This document shows positions 48,531 through 63,400 of a stretch of DNA of 64,000 nt, in pieces; the first letter of the stretch is position 1, and each line of letters starts with the position of its first letter. The notes beneath the pieces were generated by a model. The model made no database searches. It was given only the letters and a program-made list of their open reading frames with translations, and was not told the DNA's origin. Position numbers and translations under genes: made by a program. Source of the stretch: Begonia masoniana (lineage: Eukaryota; Streptophyta; Magnoliopsida; Cucurbitales; Begoniaceae); assembly GCA_022432975.1 (NCBI GenBank), contig CM039512.1, forward strand, positions 687,511 to 751,510, given 5' to 3'.

Positions 48531-48704
48531 GCCAAAGGAAGTTGCTATTGGAAGTTTAGAACAAAAAAAGAGCACAGGATTCTGGAAGAGAATAGTTGAA
48601 GATTTGGAAGGAAAACAAAACGAGAGTCGCCTAAGAATCGAGAGAGATATCGAGAGGTTAGGGTTTCAGGCGACACTTCTTCGTAGAATAAATAAACTGA
48701 TTGA

Positions 48705-48860
48705 TGAGCTGTCGACCAGTCTCAATAGCGGACAACACTTCTTGTGTAAAATAACCCAGATTGCTAAGGTGTCGACCAAACTCAGTAGTTGTCGACACTT
48801 CTATCGTATACAGAATGAACTTTTGGTTAAATGTCGACCGATTCTTGTATGGGTCGACAC
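48705..48860. promoter_or_regulatory. GTCGAC motif cluster upstream of the extra ORF
   Basis: At least five GTCGAC words lie between the end of pol (48,882) and the extra ORF. They are arranged as GTCGACC...GTCGACAC pairs like those in the LTRs. A second internal promoter is a hypothesis only. Confidence 0.4.
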
Positions 48861-48881
48861 TTCCTAAACAAAATCCAAGTT

Positions 48882-51880
48882 TCATGATTTCTCAAATTTA
48901 ATCAGACTTAACCGTACCCGGATATCATTGAAGGTCTTCTCATCTAAGGGTTTTGTGAAGATATCGACTAATTGATCGGAAGAATTTACGAAATCCAAGG
49001 TGATATCCTCCTTTTGAACATGATCCCTTATAAAATGATATCGGATTTCAATATGTTTGGTTTTTGAATGTTGGATAGGATTTTTGGAAATGTTAATTGC
49101 ATTAGTATTATCACATCTAATCGGTTTCCTATCATAGAATAGATTGTAGTCCTTTAATGTTTGCTTCATCCAAAGCATTTAAGCACAACAACTTCCGGCG
49201 GCGATATATTCACTTTCGGCCATTGAGAGTGCTATCGAATTTTGTTTCTTAGAGAACCAAGACACAAGAGATTCATTTAGAAATTGACATGTTCCACTAG
49301 TACTCTTTTCATCTCCAAGGCTTCCAGCATATTTGTAGTCGGAATATCCTATTATATCAAAAGAATTACCATTTTGATATCATAATCATAAATCATAAGT
49401 GCCACTTAGATATTTGAATATTTTTTTAACCACATTTAAGTGGAATTTTTTAGGGGAAGCTTGAAACCTAGCACATAAGCATACACTAAATAGAATATAC
49501 GGCCCACTAGCCGTTAAGTATAATAGAGATCCAATCATATCTCTATATTTCTTAATATCCACACTTATCTCATTTTCATCTTTATCCAATTTCGTAGTTG
49601 TGGTTATGGGAGTTCTAGAAGCTTTGGAAGAATTCAATCCAAATTTCTTTAAAAGATATTTGATATACTTTTCTTGATTAAAAAATATACCATCAAAAAT
49701 TTGCTTTATTTCTCATCCTAATAAAAATTTTAACTCCCCTATCATACTCATTTCAAATTTACTTTACATTAGAGATGCAAATTCATCACAAAGTGAGACA
49801 TTTGTTAATCTAAATATGATGTCATCCACATATACTTGCACAATGAGCAAATCATCCCTTTTTTGCATGATAAACAAGGTTGAATCGATGTTACCATTTT
49901 TAAAGTCCATTTCTATAAGAAAATTCTTCAACCTATCATACCAAGCTCTATGGACTTGCTTAATTTCATATAAAGCTTTCTTGAGCTTGTATACATGGTC
50001 AAGTTTGTCATAGGTTTCAAACCGTAAAGGTTGCTCTGCGTAAACTTCTTCCAAGATATAATCATTGAAAAAGACACTCTTAAAATCCATTTGGAAGAGA
50101 ATGAAGTTTTTGTAGCAAGCAAATGCTAAGAGCATTCTAATAGATTCTAGTCTAGCTACGAGAGCAAAGGTTTCTTCAAAGTCAATTCATTCTTTTTTAT
50201 TGTACCCCTTGGCAACCAATCTAGTCTTATTCCTTACAATAATTTCATTTTTGTTCATCTTATTTTTGAACACTCATTTTGTTCCTATAATGGAATGGTC
50301 TTTGGGTCTTGCATCAAGTTCTCATACATTGCTCCGTTCGAATTGGTTTAGCTCTTCTTGCATGGCTACAATCCAAATTTCGTCCAATTCGGCTTCCTCA
50401 AATTTCTTTGGTTCAATTTAAGAAATAAAAGCTACATTTGCACATAGATTTCTAAGGGAAACTCTAGTTTTGACTCCTAAGGAATGATCATCTAGAACTT
50501 CATCTAAGAGATGACTTTTAACAAATTTCCAATCTCTAAGAAAAGTATCATTTGCATCCTTGATTGAAACAATTTCATGAGATTTTGATGGAGGATCTAA
50601 GAGGGTTTCTCCTTGAATGGTCTCAACTTAATCACCTAGAGAAAGAGAATTCATTTGCATTTCTAAATCATCATCTTTTTTCACATTTATTGTGGGTTGA
50701 GTGAACTCATCAAAATTGACATGCATGGATTCTTCTACAACTAGTGTTCTTTTGTTGAACACTCGATATGTTTTACTTGTTAATGACTATCCAAGGAATA
50801 TTTCAAAATTCGTCCTGGAATCAAATTTTCTCAAATTGTCTTTAGTGTTGAGAATGAAACATTTACAACCAAATGCTCTAAAATACTTGATACTAAGAAT
50901 TTTATTATTCCAAAATTCATAGGGGGTTTTCTTAAGGATATGTCTTATGGAAACCCGGTTTAGTACATATCAAGCCGTAGCCAAGACTTTCGTCCAAAAA
51001 TATTTTGGAAGAGAGTTTTCATTGAGAATGGTCCTAGCAAGCTCTTGAATAGACATACTTTTCCTCTTAACAACTCCATTTTGTTGAGGGGTTCTAGGGG
51101 AAGAAAAATTATGCTTAATTCCATGTTTGAGACATAGCAGTTCAAATTTCTCATTTTCAAATTCTCCATCATAATCACTACGAATAGCAACAATGACAAG
51201 ATCCTTTTCATTTTGAACTTTCTTCCTAAAGCTACAGAAGATGTCAAAAGTTTCATCCTTTGACTTTAGAAAGAATACCCAAGTAAACCTAGAGAAATCA
51301 TCTACAATGACAAAAGCATAATGTTTGCCTCCTAGGCTAGCAATGTTTGAATGACCAAAAAGGTCCATGTGAAGTAGTTGTAGAGGCTTGGAAGATGAAA
51401 CAACATTTTTTGAGACAAAAGAACTTTTGGTTTGCTTGTCCATTTTACAAGCATTACAAACTCTATTCTTCCCAAAGAATATCTTTGGAAGTCTCCTAAC
51501 TAAATTATTCTTAGAGATATTAGCTAAGGTATCCATACTTACATGTCGTAATCTTCTATGCCAAGATCAAGTATCATTCAAAGAATTCACACCAAAACAT
51601 TTTTCATCAAAGCATTCAATATTATATTATTTAAACCAATTGTATACACATTTTCTTCTATATAGCCAACAAACAGAATTCTACTACTTGAGCTATCTTT
51701 AATTACACGTGATTTTGATTTAAAAATAACTTTATATCCTTTATCACACAATTGACTAATGCTTAGCAAATTATGTTTCAAACCTTCAACTAATAAAACA
51801 TTTTCAATTATAAAGTTAGTGTCGATACCTATGTTACCAATGCCAACTATTTTTTCTTTTTTATTTTCGCCAAACGTGAT

Positions 51881-51916
<36 letters not shown>

Positions 51917-52560
51917 ACATAGGCAAACTTGGGTGAGTCCTCTGTAATATATATTGAGTATCCGCTATCAAGATACCATAGATTCTTCATGGGAGGGCTG
52001 ACAACCTACAAGAATGTTAATCACGTAACCTTCTTTGGTACCTAAATTTTTTGGGTCCTAGTGTTAGATTTGGTTCTCTTTGGAACCAATTGTAACTTAC
52101 CACATGATTTAACATTGTTAAATTTTAATGGACATACAAATGATTTATGACCTACTTCATTACATGTATGACATGGGTTTGACAAAAAAATTTTTGTATG
52201 CTTTCTTTTTATTAAACTTTTTGTAATCTATTCCGACCTTATCAAATGTTACTCTTTAATTTCCTAAGTGTATATTCAAGTTCTTGATTCCATTAGTGAA
52301 TTTTAAGACCATATCATTCAAACTATCATTTTTAGTCTTGAGTTCACTAATTTCCTTTTCATGTAAGTTAATTTTCTTAGCATGTTTTTCAATCAAGTTT
52401 GCATTTTCCTTCTTTAACAAGTTGTATTTAGATTTAACCATGCTATATTGTTTAACTAAGTCATTGAAAATATCAATTAGATCACCATCATTATCACTTT
52501 CACTAGAAGAATCACATACCTCATTTTCCTTGGCCATGAAGCACAAATTGGCCACTTTCT
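48882..52560 (-). pseudogene. Copia pol (copy 1), multiply broken
   Basis: Read on minus: a coiled linker (NLCFMAKENE, 52,555 down), GAG-pre-integrase (LLSISQLCDKGYKVIF), integrase core with PLQLLHMDLFGH, VDDFSRFTWVFF and SDYDGEFENE, then reverse transcriptase with ILFQMDFKSVFFN and YVDDIIF, and RNase H ending with DQLVDIFTKPL. Stops and frameshifts occur throughout. In-frame nonsense codons shared with copy 2 lie at 50,787, 50,322, 50,274, 50,187 and 49,713. A T/A run of about 35 bp at 51,883-51,915 interrupts the integrase upstream region. Confidence 0.85.
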
Positions 52561-52582
52561 CTTCTTCGAAGGAGGTGTCACT

Positions 52583-53566
52583 TTAACTATCATCTCACGT
52601 TGCTTTCATGGCTCTCTTCTTGAACCTCTTGGGAGCCTTCTTAAATTGAGGACATTCGGCCTTGATGTGTCTCGGCTTCCCGCATTCAAAACAAGTGATC
52701 TCCTTATCCTTTTGAGGCTTGTCTCCCATAGTGAACCTCCTACCTTGCATCCTTTTCTGTTGGAGAAATTTGCTGAATTTTCTCGTTATGAATGCAATCT
52801 CTTCGTTATCCTTTTCTTGTTCGAACTCTTCGTTTTTGCTTGACGAGGCCTTGAGAGCTATGTCTTTTCTTTTGGAGACTTCTTTTTCCTTGAGATCTTC
52901 TTTCTCATTAGCTCTCATTGTTATCTCATGCAACATGATAGAGCCAATGAATTCTTCTAGTTTGAGGATCTTTAGATCCCTAGCTTCTTGAAGGACTGTC
53001 ACCTTGGGTTGTCATTCTCTCGGTAGACACCTAAAAATCTTTCTTACCAATTCTTCATTTGTGTATGTTCTACCAAGCACTTTCAAACCATTAGTAATAT
53101 TAGTAAAACGAGTAAACATTGAATTAATAGATTCATCATTTTTCATAGAAAATAATTCATATTCGTGCACTAACATATTCATTTTACTTTCTTTTACTTG
53201 ATCTGTTCCTTCATGAGTTATTTCAAGTAAACGCCAAATCTCAAATACACTATCACACATTTGTACTTTATTAAATTCATCTCTATTTAGAGCACAATAC
53301 AAAGTGTTGATTGCCTTAGCATTCAAGCTCAAATTCTTTTTATCATAATCAATTAGTTCATGTGATGCTTTAGGAGTACTAACACCATTTTCGATTTTTA
53401 CAACTATGTATGGAGCATTATCAATAATATTCCATAAAACATAATGCATGGCTTGAACAAAAATTCTCATCCTAGATTTCCAATAAAAATAATTATTTCT
53501 ATCAAAAAATGGAGGTCTAGTAATAGATTGTCCTTCTACATGTGAGGTGTTTGTGTTGAATGTCAT
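52583..53566 (-). pseudogene. Copia gag (copy 1), broken
   Basis: Starts MTFNTNTSHVEG. The gag-type UBN2 region (RPPFFDRNNYFYWKSRM, then FEIWRLLEITHEG) is followed by a CCHC zinc knuckle, CFECGKPRHIKAECPQ. Two Trp codons are TGA here (after CLPRE at 53,012, and after KAT at 52,595) but TGG in copy 2. A TAA at 52,583-52,585 is shared with copy 2. Confidence 0.82.
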
Positions 53567-53631
53567 TTCTAAATCTGTAACAATTCTTTTAATCACAATT
53601 AAGAAGATTTTACACATGCTCTGATACCAAT

Positions 53632-56028
53632 TGTAGGATCGTTTTTACCTAAGAGGGGAGGAGGGGTGAATTAGGTTTTTTGCTTCCTATAATTCTTATT
53701 AATTGTGATCACAGTCAAATTAATTGTTTATTCTAAAGTATGTAAACTTAATGATATCAAATTAAGTTGATGAGATGAATGCAATCATAAACAAGTAAAA
53801 AGTTAATGGGAAAGAGAAATTGAAACCGAGATTGTTTACGCGATTCGGCCAACCTTGCCTATTTCCGCGCTCCAAGGACTCCCCTTGAAGATTCTTATCT
53901 TCTCTTCCGAGAGAATCTTTGATTGAATTTCACGGGCGTCAATCAACTGCCTTTATACTTTTGATTGAACTTCAGGGGCGTCAATCAACTGCCTTTACAC
54001 TTCTCTCTTAGGGATACACCATTTCTCATTTTTTCAATAAAAGGTTTTTAAGTCAAAACTCAAATAGCTCTCTCTCAAAAATGTAATCTCAAGTTTGGAG
54101 TTGAAGAGGAGTAAAAAAATTGAAGGATGAAAGCTCTTTGAAGTTGAGAGAATTTTGAATCGTTGATTCCTTGGTTGGGTCGTTCGTATTCTGTTTTTTC
54201 TTCAATTCCTCAATTTTATAGTTCTCCTTTGATTTTGTTAATAGTGGTCGACCTGTCTTAAAATCGGTTGACACTTTGTTACCGTCGAGCATCGACAGAA
54301 GACCGTTATTAGCAGTGCCGGTCGACACCTCAAAGAATGGGTCGACATTTTGTTACCATTGAATTATGTTCCTATCGATTTCTTCTATAGTGTGGTAGAC
54401 ACTTGAAATCCTTTTATATTTCACAGGTCGACACCTACATGTTTAGGTTGACACTTAACGCTCCAAGTCGACACTTGAAATGCTTCTGTTTTCATTTGTT
54501 GCGCTTTGGGGTCGACACTTGACAATCCAGGTTGACACCTGCATGTTTAGGTCAACACTTGACACTCCGGGTCAACACTTGAAATGTTTCTGTTTTTCTC
54601 TATTAAAACTCGGGGTCGACACTAGTGTGTTCTGGTTGTCACTTAATTGTTCTTTGTTTTGTAATTGGTCGACACGTGTATATCTTGGTCGACACTTGAT
54701 TATTCTCTGTTTTGTAATCGGTCGACACCTGTATATCCTAGTTGACACTTGATTCTTCTCTGTTTCCATAGGTCTAAGGGTGGGCACAGTCTGTTTCGGT
54801 CCGGTTCCGAGCCCGGACCGAAACCAAACCAAAGTTTCAGGAATTTTTTCCCAAAATCGGCTCTGGGAGGAACCGGGACCGGACCAAAAATTTTGGTCCG
54901 GTCTCGGTTCCTTCCATCAACACGTTTTTTTTTTTTTTTATGAAAATTGGTAGGAAACGTCAAAACAACTGGTAAAATCGAAAACTCAAATTCAACAAAG
55001 TCGAAGAAAAAATGACAGAACAACAGCTAAAACGCAAACGACCGCAACTAATCCAACTAACAAGCAGATTTATCAGTAAAACAATCCACAAAAACTCATT
55101 GAAAAGAACAAAGTCCAAAGAGATCAAAGCAGTTCCACACTAGAAGAAACAAAAGACAAAAATCAGGGAAAAGAAATTTCAAAACAAGGTAGAACAATTC
55201 AAAATGAATAAGAAACAACGAGATATGGGAGAAGAGTGTTAGCTGAAATGGAGGCAAACTCTGTTGATCGGTGAGCACGAGGACAGAGCCGAGCACCGAG
55301 GACAGGCGAGGCGAGCAGGCGCGTAGGTGAGCACGAGGTCAGTGCTGAGGAATGACTGTCGGACTAGGGTCTGGCCGTCTCGGAGAAGCAGGAGCAGTGG
55401 AGCTGGAGCAGAGCGCCGAGGAGGAGGGATTGATTTGCGAAGTATCGCCCCGATGCCTATCGGGTAAAGGTGTAAAAAGCTCTCGCCTCTCAGTCTTCAC
55501 TGAAGACTGAATTTTCTTCAGCAAAATGAAAATAAGCCCTAACTTCGGTCCAATCCCGGTTTTTTAGGATTTTGGAAAGAGAACTGCGGACCGAACCAAA
55601 ATTGGTGGGAGACTTCATGGGAGGGTCGAAATCGGACCGAGAACAAAACTTTTGGGACCGAAACCGGACCAAAATCGGTGGTTCGGTCTGGTTCTTGGTC
55701 CTCAGGCCAGTCCTGCCCACCCCTACATGGGTCGAAGTTCATGGTCGACACTTTAACCTTCTCTGTATGTAATAGGTCGACACCTAAAGTACCCCGTATT
55801 GGTTTCTTCTCCTTTTGACTAATAAACACCTTGACAAACTTCATTAGTACTAAATACTCTTTTTCAAGGGCATCCTCAATTAAGGTACTTGCAAAATTAC
55901 ATTTTTTTAAGTTAATCAATTTAGCAAACATCATCATTAAAATCATATTACCATTAAACTACCGTTAAACATATTATAATTAAATATCATCAAAAATATA
56001 TTAATTTTAAACTTATTTTAAGTTAACA
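53632..56028 (-). repeat. 5' LTR of the Copia element, with hAT-like insertion
   Basis: Starts TGTAGGATCG and ends AGTTAACA in plus sense. Apart from the insertion at 54,775-55,725 it aligns with the 3' LTR, with visible substitutions and small deletions. Confidence 0.88.
54775..55725. mobile_element. hAT-like non-autonomous element in the Copia 5' LTR
   Basis: A 951-bp element with ends TAAGGGTGGGCA and TGCCCACCCCTA as inverted termini. The 8-bp target duplication is CATAGGTC (54767-54774) and CATGGGTC (55726-55733). The other LTR at about 46,650 shows the empty site. Subterminal ACCGGACC/GGTCCGGT words recur. No transposase seen. Confidence 0.88.
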
Positions 56029-56039
56029 GTTGCACTATC

Positions 56040-57182
56040 AATTGCCTACTTAGAAGTAGTTTTACGTAAATTTTTCTTTATAATAATTTCCTTAGAAATT
56101 TTTACTTTTATCGAGAGGAGGCTAGATTTTAATATTATTTGTAAACTTTGAATTATTTAAATTTTTGTCTGACAAATTTTATTTAAACTTATATTTTTAT
56201 TTTATCATCATGTCATTTGTTAGACATGTTTAGCTCATCTGTTTAGGGCTCTAACTTCTATTTAAATTATTAACTCTTTCGTAGTCTTTTTTAATATTAT
56301 TATTAAAAATAAAAGTCGGGTGACTTGGTTTAATTTTTTGGGTCGGGTCCTTCCTCACTCCTTCATGTGACAAAATATAAATAAACAAATTGGGGTAAAG
56401 AAAGAGTAAATGCTAGCTGTCACTGATAAGATGAACGTTCTCCGAGAATATGGGTTGAGACAATTTATTTTAGAAATAAATAAGAATATTTTTATTGAAT
56501 TAACTACAGTTGACGTTGCTCATCATAGGTCCATGTCATTAAATAAACAAACGAAACAATGACGAGTTTATTTAGGGGACCTCTAGCCATAGAGTTCTTC
56601 TCTCTCTCTCTCTTAAACTTATTCCATCGAAGAGATTAAGTGAAGAACATAGACAATTTCTATGAAAGAAGGGTAAAAAAAGCAGACCGATAATCCGGAA
56701 AACCCGACTACCAGCTAGTGATTTTGTCGACTCCAAACATAAAATAGACACAAAATGGGAGCTGCAAATCATTAGTTATTTCAAGAAAGAAAATCTTAGT
56801 ACTAAACATTGTTATCATTCTGAGTAGTGTCTTAATCATACATATCCTTTCGCTCCATGATTGGACAATCTTTTTTAATTCACCGTTTGGCTAAGCCACT
56901 TTGTTATAAAATACCAACCAATAATTAACAATTCATGTCAAACAAGACCAAGATGGTTGGTACAACCCAATAATCCAATATTGACAATTACAAACTGTTC
57001 GTGCTAAAGCGTATGTTCTCCACACTTGCATTTCAGATTCAACACATTGCATTTTCAACTCTTTTCTTTATCTAATCATTTGAACAAGTCCACACGCCTT
57101 ATGATTGAACCCTATTTGGATTAAAATAGCCACTTAGGTTGGGAAATGATAGAATAAAGATGGAATGATGATGTTCTTCTTC
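56040..57182. other. Unique AT-rich spacer and peroxidase copy 2 promoter
   Basis: To about 56,440 no feature is seen. From 56,440 the sequence matches the fragmented upstream flank of copy 1. At 56,700-56,720 the target of the Cassandra and hAT insertions is present without them. Confidence 0.6.
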
Positions 57183-57190
57183 TATATAAA
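57183..57190 (+). promoter_or_regulatory. TATA box of peroxidase copy 2
   Basis: TATATAAA, 65-72 bp before the ATG, in the same context as in copy 1. Confidence 0.75.
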
Positions 57191-57242
57191 CTCTTGACAT
57201 CTCGTGGAAAACACAGAACTGTAGTGAAGAACAAGTTTCTGA

Positions 57243-58410
<1,168 letters not shown>

Positions 58411-60410
58411 AACTGCTCATCTTCCTTATTTCATTCTTTTCCCTCGTTGTTTTGAGCTCCTCCAATAAAGTAAACCCACGTGCGTGATTTGATTTTCACA
58501 ATTTTACGTCCCCTTTGTTTTGCATGCAAAAGTCATGTAACCCATTTTTAATAGAATGTTTACTTACTTAATCTAAACTAAAACAATATCTGTTTAGGTT
58601 AAGCCAATATTCTCATAATTAATCTCCAATATTCTAAGATGGTTTGTTTATTTTTAATTTTATTTCTTAACCAAGCTAAAACAGAGCATGATCTGTTAAT
58701 CTGGTTTGGTTCGGTTTAGGTTTGTTTATTGTCTTAATAATTTTAAGTTATCATATTGTAAAATTTGCTAAAATAATGCAATGATGGTTACTGAGATATT
58801 AAAAGAGTGATTATCTCGTTAAATTAATTAGTGCCTTAAAATTGAAAATTTAAAAGAAGGTGGTAAAAAGTTAAAATCTTTTAAAAAGATTACTAAACTT
58901 TCATCAACCAGAACAGACAGCAGCCTTCCTTAATTTTTGCTAACCACAGTTAAAACAAGCGGATAATGTACTCACCATATGAACCAATTACTAGTTTTAG
59001 GCAGGATTACCTAAAAGTGGCTTTAAATGTTCAATTTCCTAGCGAACCTTGGCAATGAAAATGCACGGCTTTGGTAGGAGCACACTATTCTAATAATGGG
59101 TATACGAGAAATTTACTCACTAGAAATCAATGTACAATTCACTTTTGTAACTTAAGAATAAATATATAGCGAAGAGATAAAATCTTAATATTGATCTACG
59201 GTCTCACCTGACGCAACTAGAATTCGAGTCACACCAAACTCTAACAATCTCTACGTTGACACGAATTCCACATGATAGATCCAATAGACTACTCGGTTCA
59301 ACTCAAAGCGAATATATAATATTGAACTCTAACAATATTTATTTTTAAAGAAATTATGGCGTAAGAAAATGAATATGCAAAACTTCGTTAAAAATAATCT
59401 AGTCTTCTACAAAAATTCTTGATGGGCCAACTTAGCAATCAATGTCAATCTAGTTTAAGTCTCGCTTAAACTTGAAAGACATAGTTGAAAAGAAATCACG
59501 TCTCATCTTTCATGGTATTATTGATTTGTTAATACTTATAATCAGTGGATCCCAACGAGATGTTGAACTTAGAAATACTAAATGTGATTGAATAATCTTC
59601 GCCAAAGTAAGTAAATTCGTTATCAAGTACCTATTATAACATTCCACATGAAAAACTATAGGCTAAAAAGTTTAATATATAGTGCATACTCAAAGTCTAT
59701 CCGCTGTACCTGGCCAACTAAAATTGGCTGATATTTTTTTAATTATTGCATTGTCCAAAGACATTGAACCATGTGTGATGAACTCTAAGGCCATCAATAT
59801 TTTTGCCCATTTATTTGCCTTTTTAGTGTTCTTGTATCTCGTAATTAATTATTTTTAATGCGTTTAATCATGTTTTTTATGCCATATTTATTGACAATTA
59901 AAAAAAATTAAGAGGTAATGCTGCATTTGTCATCTATCTCATGTATCAATCTTTGTTAATTGGTACAATTAATTTTTTTCTTTTTAATAATTATATTTTT
60001 CTTTTTATGAAAATTTAATATATTTTTCTATCATAATCCCAATCATCCCCACTAAATCAAATTCAAATTCAAATTTGAAAAATACATATATTTTGAGAAG
60101 AACTTATTATATAATAATATACAAACAAATTAAAACACATGATGGAATTATTGTACATGAGCACAGTCCAAAAAAACGTTCATTCCTATGTACATTTATT
60201 ATATTATAATGGTTTTTTTTTTTTTTCCTTTTTTTGAGTAAATGTTACTCTTTTGAGTGGATTGGAATAGCTAGGTAAAAATCATACTGCTGGATTGTCA
60301 TATCCCAAGGCCAATCACAGCCGTTCATTTGGAATCTCTTTTTACCCATTTCCGACATTCAACTATAGAGAGAATGAGAGAGATTGATTATAAGTATTAA
60401 CAAATTATGA
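58411..60410. other. Peroxidase 3' flank and AT-rich spacer
   Basis: To 59,530 this is duplicated flank. From there to 60,410 it is unique, very AT-rich sequence with T and A runs and no gene. Confidence 0.5.
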
Positions 60411-63400
60411 TGGGGGAGTTCTAGATGCTTTGGAAGAATTCAATCCAAATTTTTTTAAGAGATATTTGATATACTTTTCTTGATTAAAAAATATACCATC
60501 GAAAATTTGCTTTATTTGTCATCCTAATAAAAATTTTAACTCCCCCATCATACTCATTTCAAATTCACTTTACATTAGAGATGCAAATTCATCACAAAGT
60601 GAGACATTTGTTAATCCAAATATGATGTCATCCACATATACTTGCACAATGAGCAAATCATCCCCTTTTTGCATGATAAACAAGGTTGAATCGATGTTAC
60701 CATTTTTAAAGTTCCTTTTCATAAGAAAATTGTTCAACCTATCATACCAAGCTTTTGGGACTTGCTTAATTTCATATAAAGCTTTCTTGAGCTTGTATAC
60801 ATGGTCAAGTTTGTCATAGGTTTCAAACCGTAAAGGTTATTCTACGTAAACTTCTTCCAAGATATAATCATTTAAAAAGACACTCTTAAAATCCATTTGG
60901 AAGAGAATGAAGTTTTTGTACCAAGCAAATGCTAAGAGCATCCTAATAGATTCTAGTCTAGCTACGGGAGCAAAGATTTCTTCAAAGTCAATTCATTCTT
61001 CTTGATTGTACCCCTTGACAACCAATCTAGCTTTATTCCTTACAATAATTTCATTTTTGTCCATCTTGTTTTTAAACACTCATTTTGTTCCTATAATGGA
61101 ATGGTGTTTGGGTCTTGGATCAAGTTCTCATACATTGCTCCGTTCGAATTGGTTTAGCTCTTCTTGCATGGCTACAATCCAAATTTCGTCCAATTCGGCT
61201 TCCTCAAATTTCTTTGGTTCAATTTGAGAGATAAAAGCTACATTTGCACATAGATTTCTAAGGGAAACTCTAGTTTTGACTCCTAAGAAAGGATCATCTA
61301 GAACTTCATCTAAGCGATGACTTTTAACAAATTTCCAATCTCTAGGAAGAGCATCATTTGTATCCTTGATTGGAACAATTTCTAGAGATTTTGATGGAGG
61401 ATCTAAGAGGGTTTCTCCTTGAATGGTCTCAACTTGATCACCTAGAGAAAGAGAATTCATTTGCATTTCTAAATCATCATCCTTTTCCACATTTATTGTG
61501 GGTTGAGTGGACTCATCAAAATTGACATGCATGGATTCTTCTACAACTAGTGTTCTTTTGTTGAACACTCGATATGCTTTACTTGTTAATGACTATCCAA
61601 GGAATATTTCAAGATTCGTCCTGAAATCAAATTTTCTCAAATTGTCCTTGGTGTTGAGAATGAAGCATTTACAACCAAATGCTCTAAAATACTTGATACT
61701 AAGAATTTTATCATTCCGAACCACGACTTTCATCCAAAAATATTTTGAAAGAGAGTTTTCATTGAGCATGGTCCTAGCAAGCTCTTGAATAGACTTATTT
61801 TTCCCCTCAACAACTCCATTTTGTTGGGGGGTTCTAGGGGAAGAAAAATTATGCTCAATTCCATGTTTGAGACATAGAAGTTCAAATTTATCATTTTCAA
61901 ATTCTCCATCATGATCATTTCGAATAGCAACAATGACAAGATCCTTTTCATTTTGAATTTTCTTTCTAAAGCTAAAGAATATGTTAAAAGTTTCATCCTT
62001 TGACTTTAGAAAGAATACCCAAGTGAACTTAGAAAAATCATCTACAATGACAAAGGCATAATGTTTGCCTCCTAGACTAGCAATGTTTGAATGACCAAAG
62101 AGGTCCATGTGAAGTAGTTGTAGAGGCTTAGAAGATGAGACAACATTCTTTGAGACAAAAAAACTTTTGGTTTGCTTGCCCATTTGACAAGCATCACAAA
62201 CTCTATTCTTCCCAAAGAATATCTTTAGAAGTCTCCTAACTAAATTATTCTTAGAGATCTTAGCTAAGGTATCCATACTTGCATGTCCTAATCTTCTATG
62301 CCAAGACCAAATATCATTCACAGCAAAATATTTTTCATCAAAGCATTCAATATTATCTAAATCAATTGTATACACATTTTATTCTATATAGCCAACAAAC
62401 AGAATTTTACTACTTGAGCTATCTTTAATTACACATGATTTTGATTTAAAAATAACTTTATATTCTTTATCAAACGGTAGACTAATGCTTAGCAAATTAT
62501 GTTTCAAACCTTCAACTAATAAAACATTTTCAATTATAAAGTTAGTGTCTATACCTATGTTACCAATGCCAATTATTTTTTCTTTTTGATTTTCGCCAAA
62601 GGTGACGTTTTTTTTTTTTTTTTTTTTTTTTGTTGACAAGGCAGACTTGGATGAGTCCTCTGTCATATGTCTTCAATATCCGCTATCAAGATACCATAGA
62701 TTCTTCATGGGAGGGCTCACAACCTACAAGAAAGATAATCACGTAACCTTCTTTGGTACCTAAATTTTTTGGGTCCTAGTGTTAGATTTGGTTTCCTTTG
62801 GAACCAATTGTAACTTACCACATGATTTAACATTGTTAAATTTTAATGGACATACAAATGATTTATATAACCTATTTCATTACATGTATGACATGTGAAT
62901 GGTTTGACGAAAATTTTTTTGTATACTTTCTTTTTATTAAACTTTTTGTAATCTATTCTGACCTTATCAAATGTTACTCTTTGATTTCCTAAGAGCATAT
63001 TCAAGTTCTTGTTTCCATTAGTAAATTTTAAGACTATATCATTCAAACTATCATTTTTAGTCTTGAGTTCACTAATTTCCTTTTCATGTAAGTTAATCTC
63101 CTTAGCATGTTTTTCAATCAAGTTTGCATTTTCCTTCTTTAACAAATTGTATTTAGATTTAAGCATGCTATATTGTTTAACTAAGTCATTAAAAGCATCA
63201 ATTAAATCACCATCATTATCACTTTCACTAGAAGAATCACATATCTCATTTTCCTTGGCCATGAAGCACAAATTGGCCACTTTCTCTTCTTCGGAGGAGG
63301 TGTCACTTTAACTATCATCCCACGTTGCTTTCATGGCTCTCTTCTTGAACCTCTTGGGAGCCTTCTTAGATTGAGGACATTCGGCCTTGATGTGTCCCGG

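Larger units (their letters stand above)
45548..56028 (-). mobile_element. Copia LTR retrotransposon with an extra 3' ORF (copy 1)
   Basis: A 10.5-kb element on minus. LTRs are 45548-46967 (3') and 53632-56028 (5', enlarged by an hAT-like insertion). The primer-binding site for initiator Met tRNA (minus TGGTATCAGAGC; 53,618-53,629) lies two bases inside the 5' LTR, and a purine-rich tract lies at about 46,968-46,982. Target duplications are GTTAC (45543-45547) and GTTGC (56029-56033). Order on minus: gag, integrase, reverse transcriptase, RNase H (Copia order), then an extra ORF. Many stops make it non-autonomous now. The 3' LTR begins with two changed bases and has a 19-G run at 45,577-45,595. 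Confidence 0.88.
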
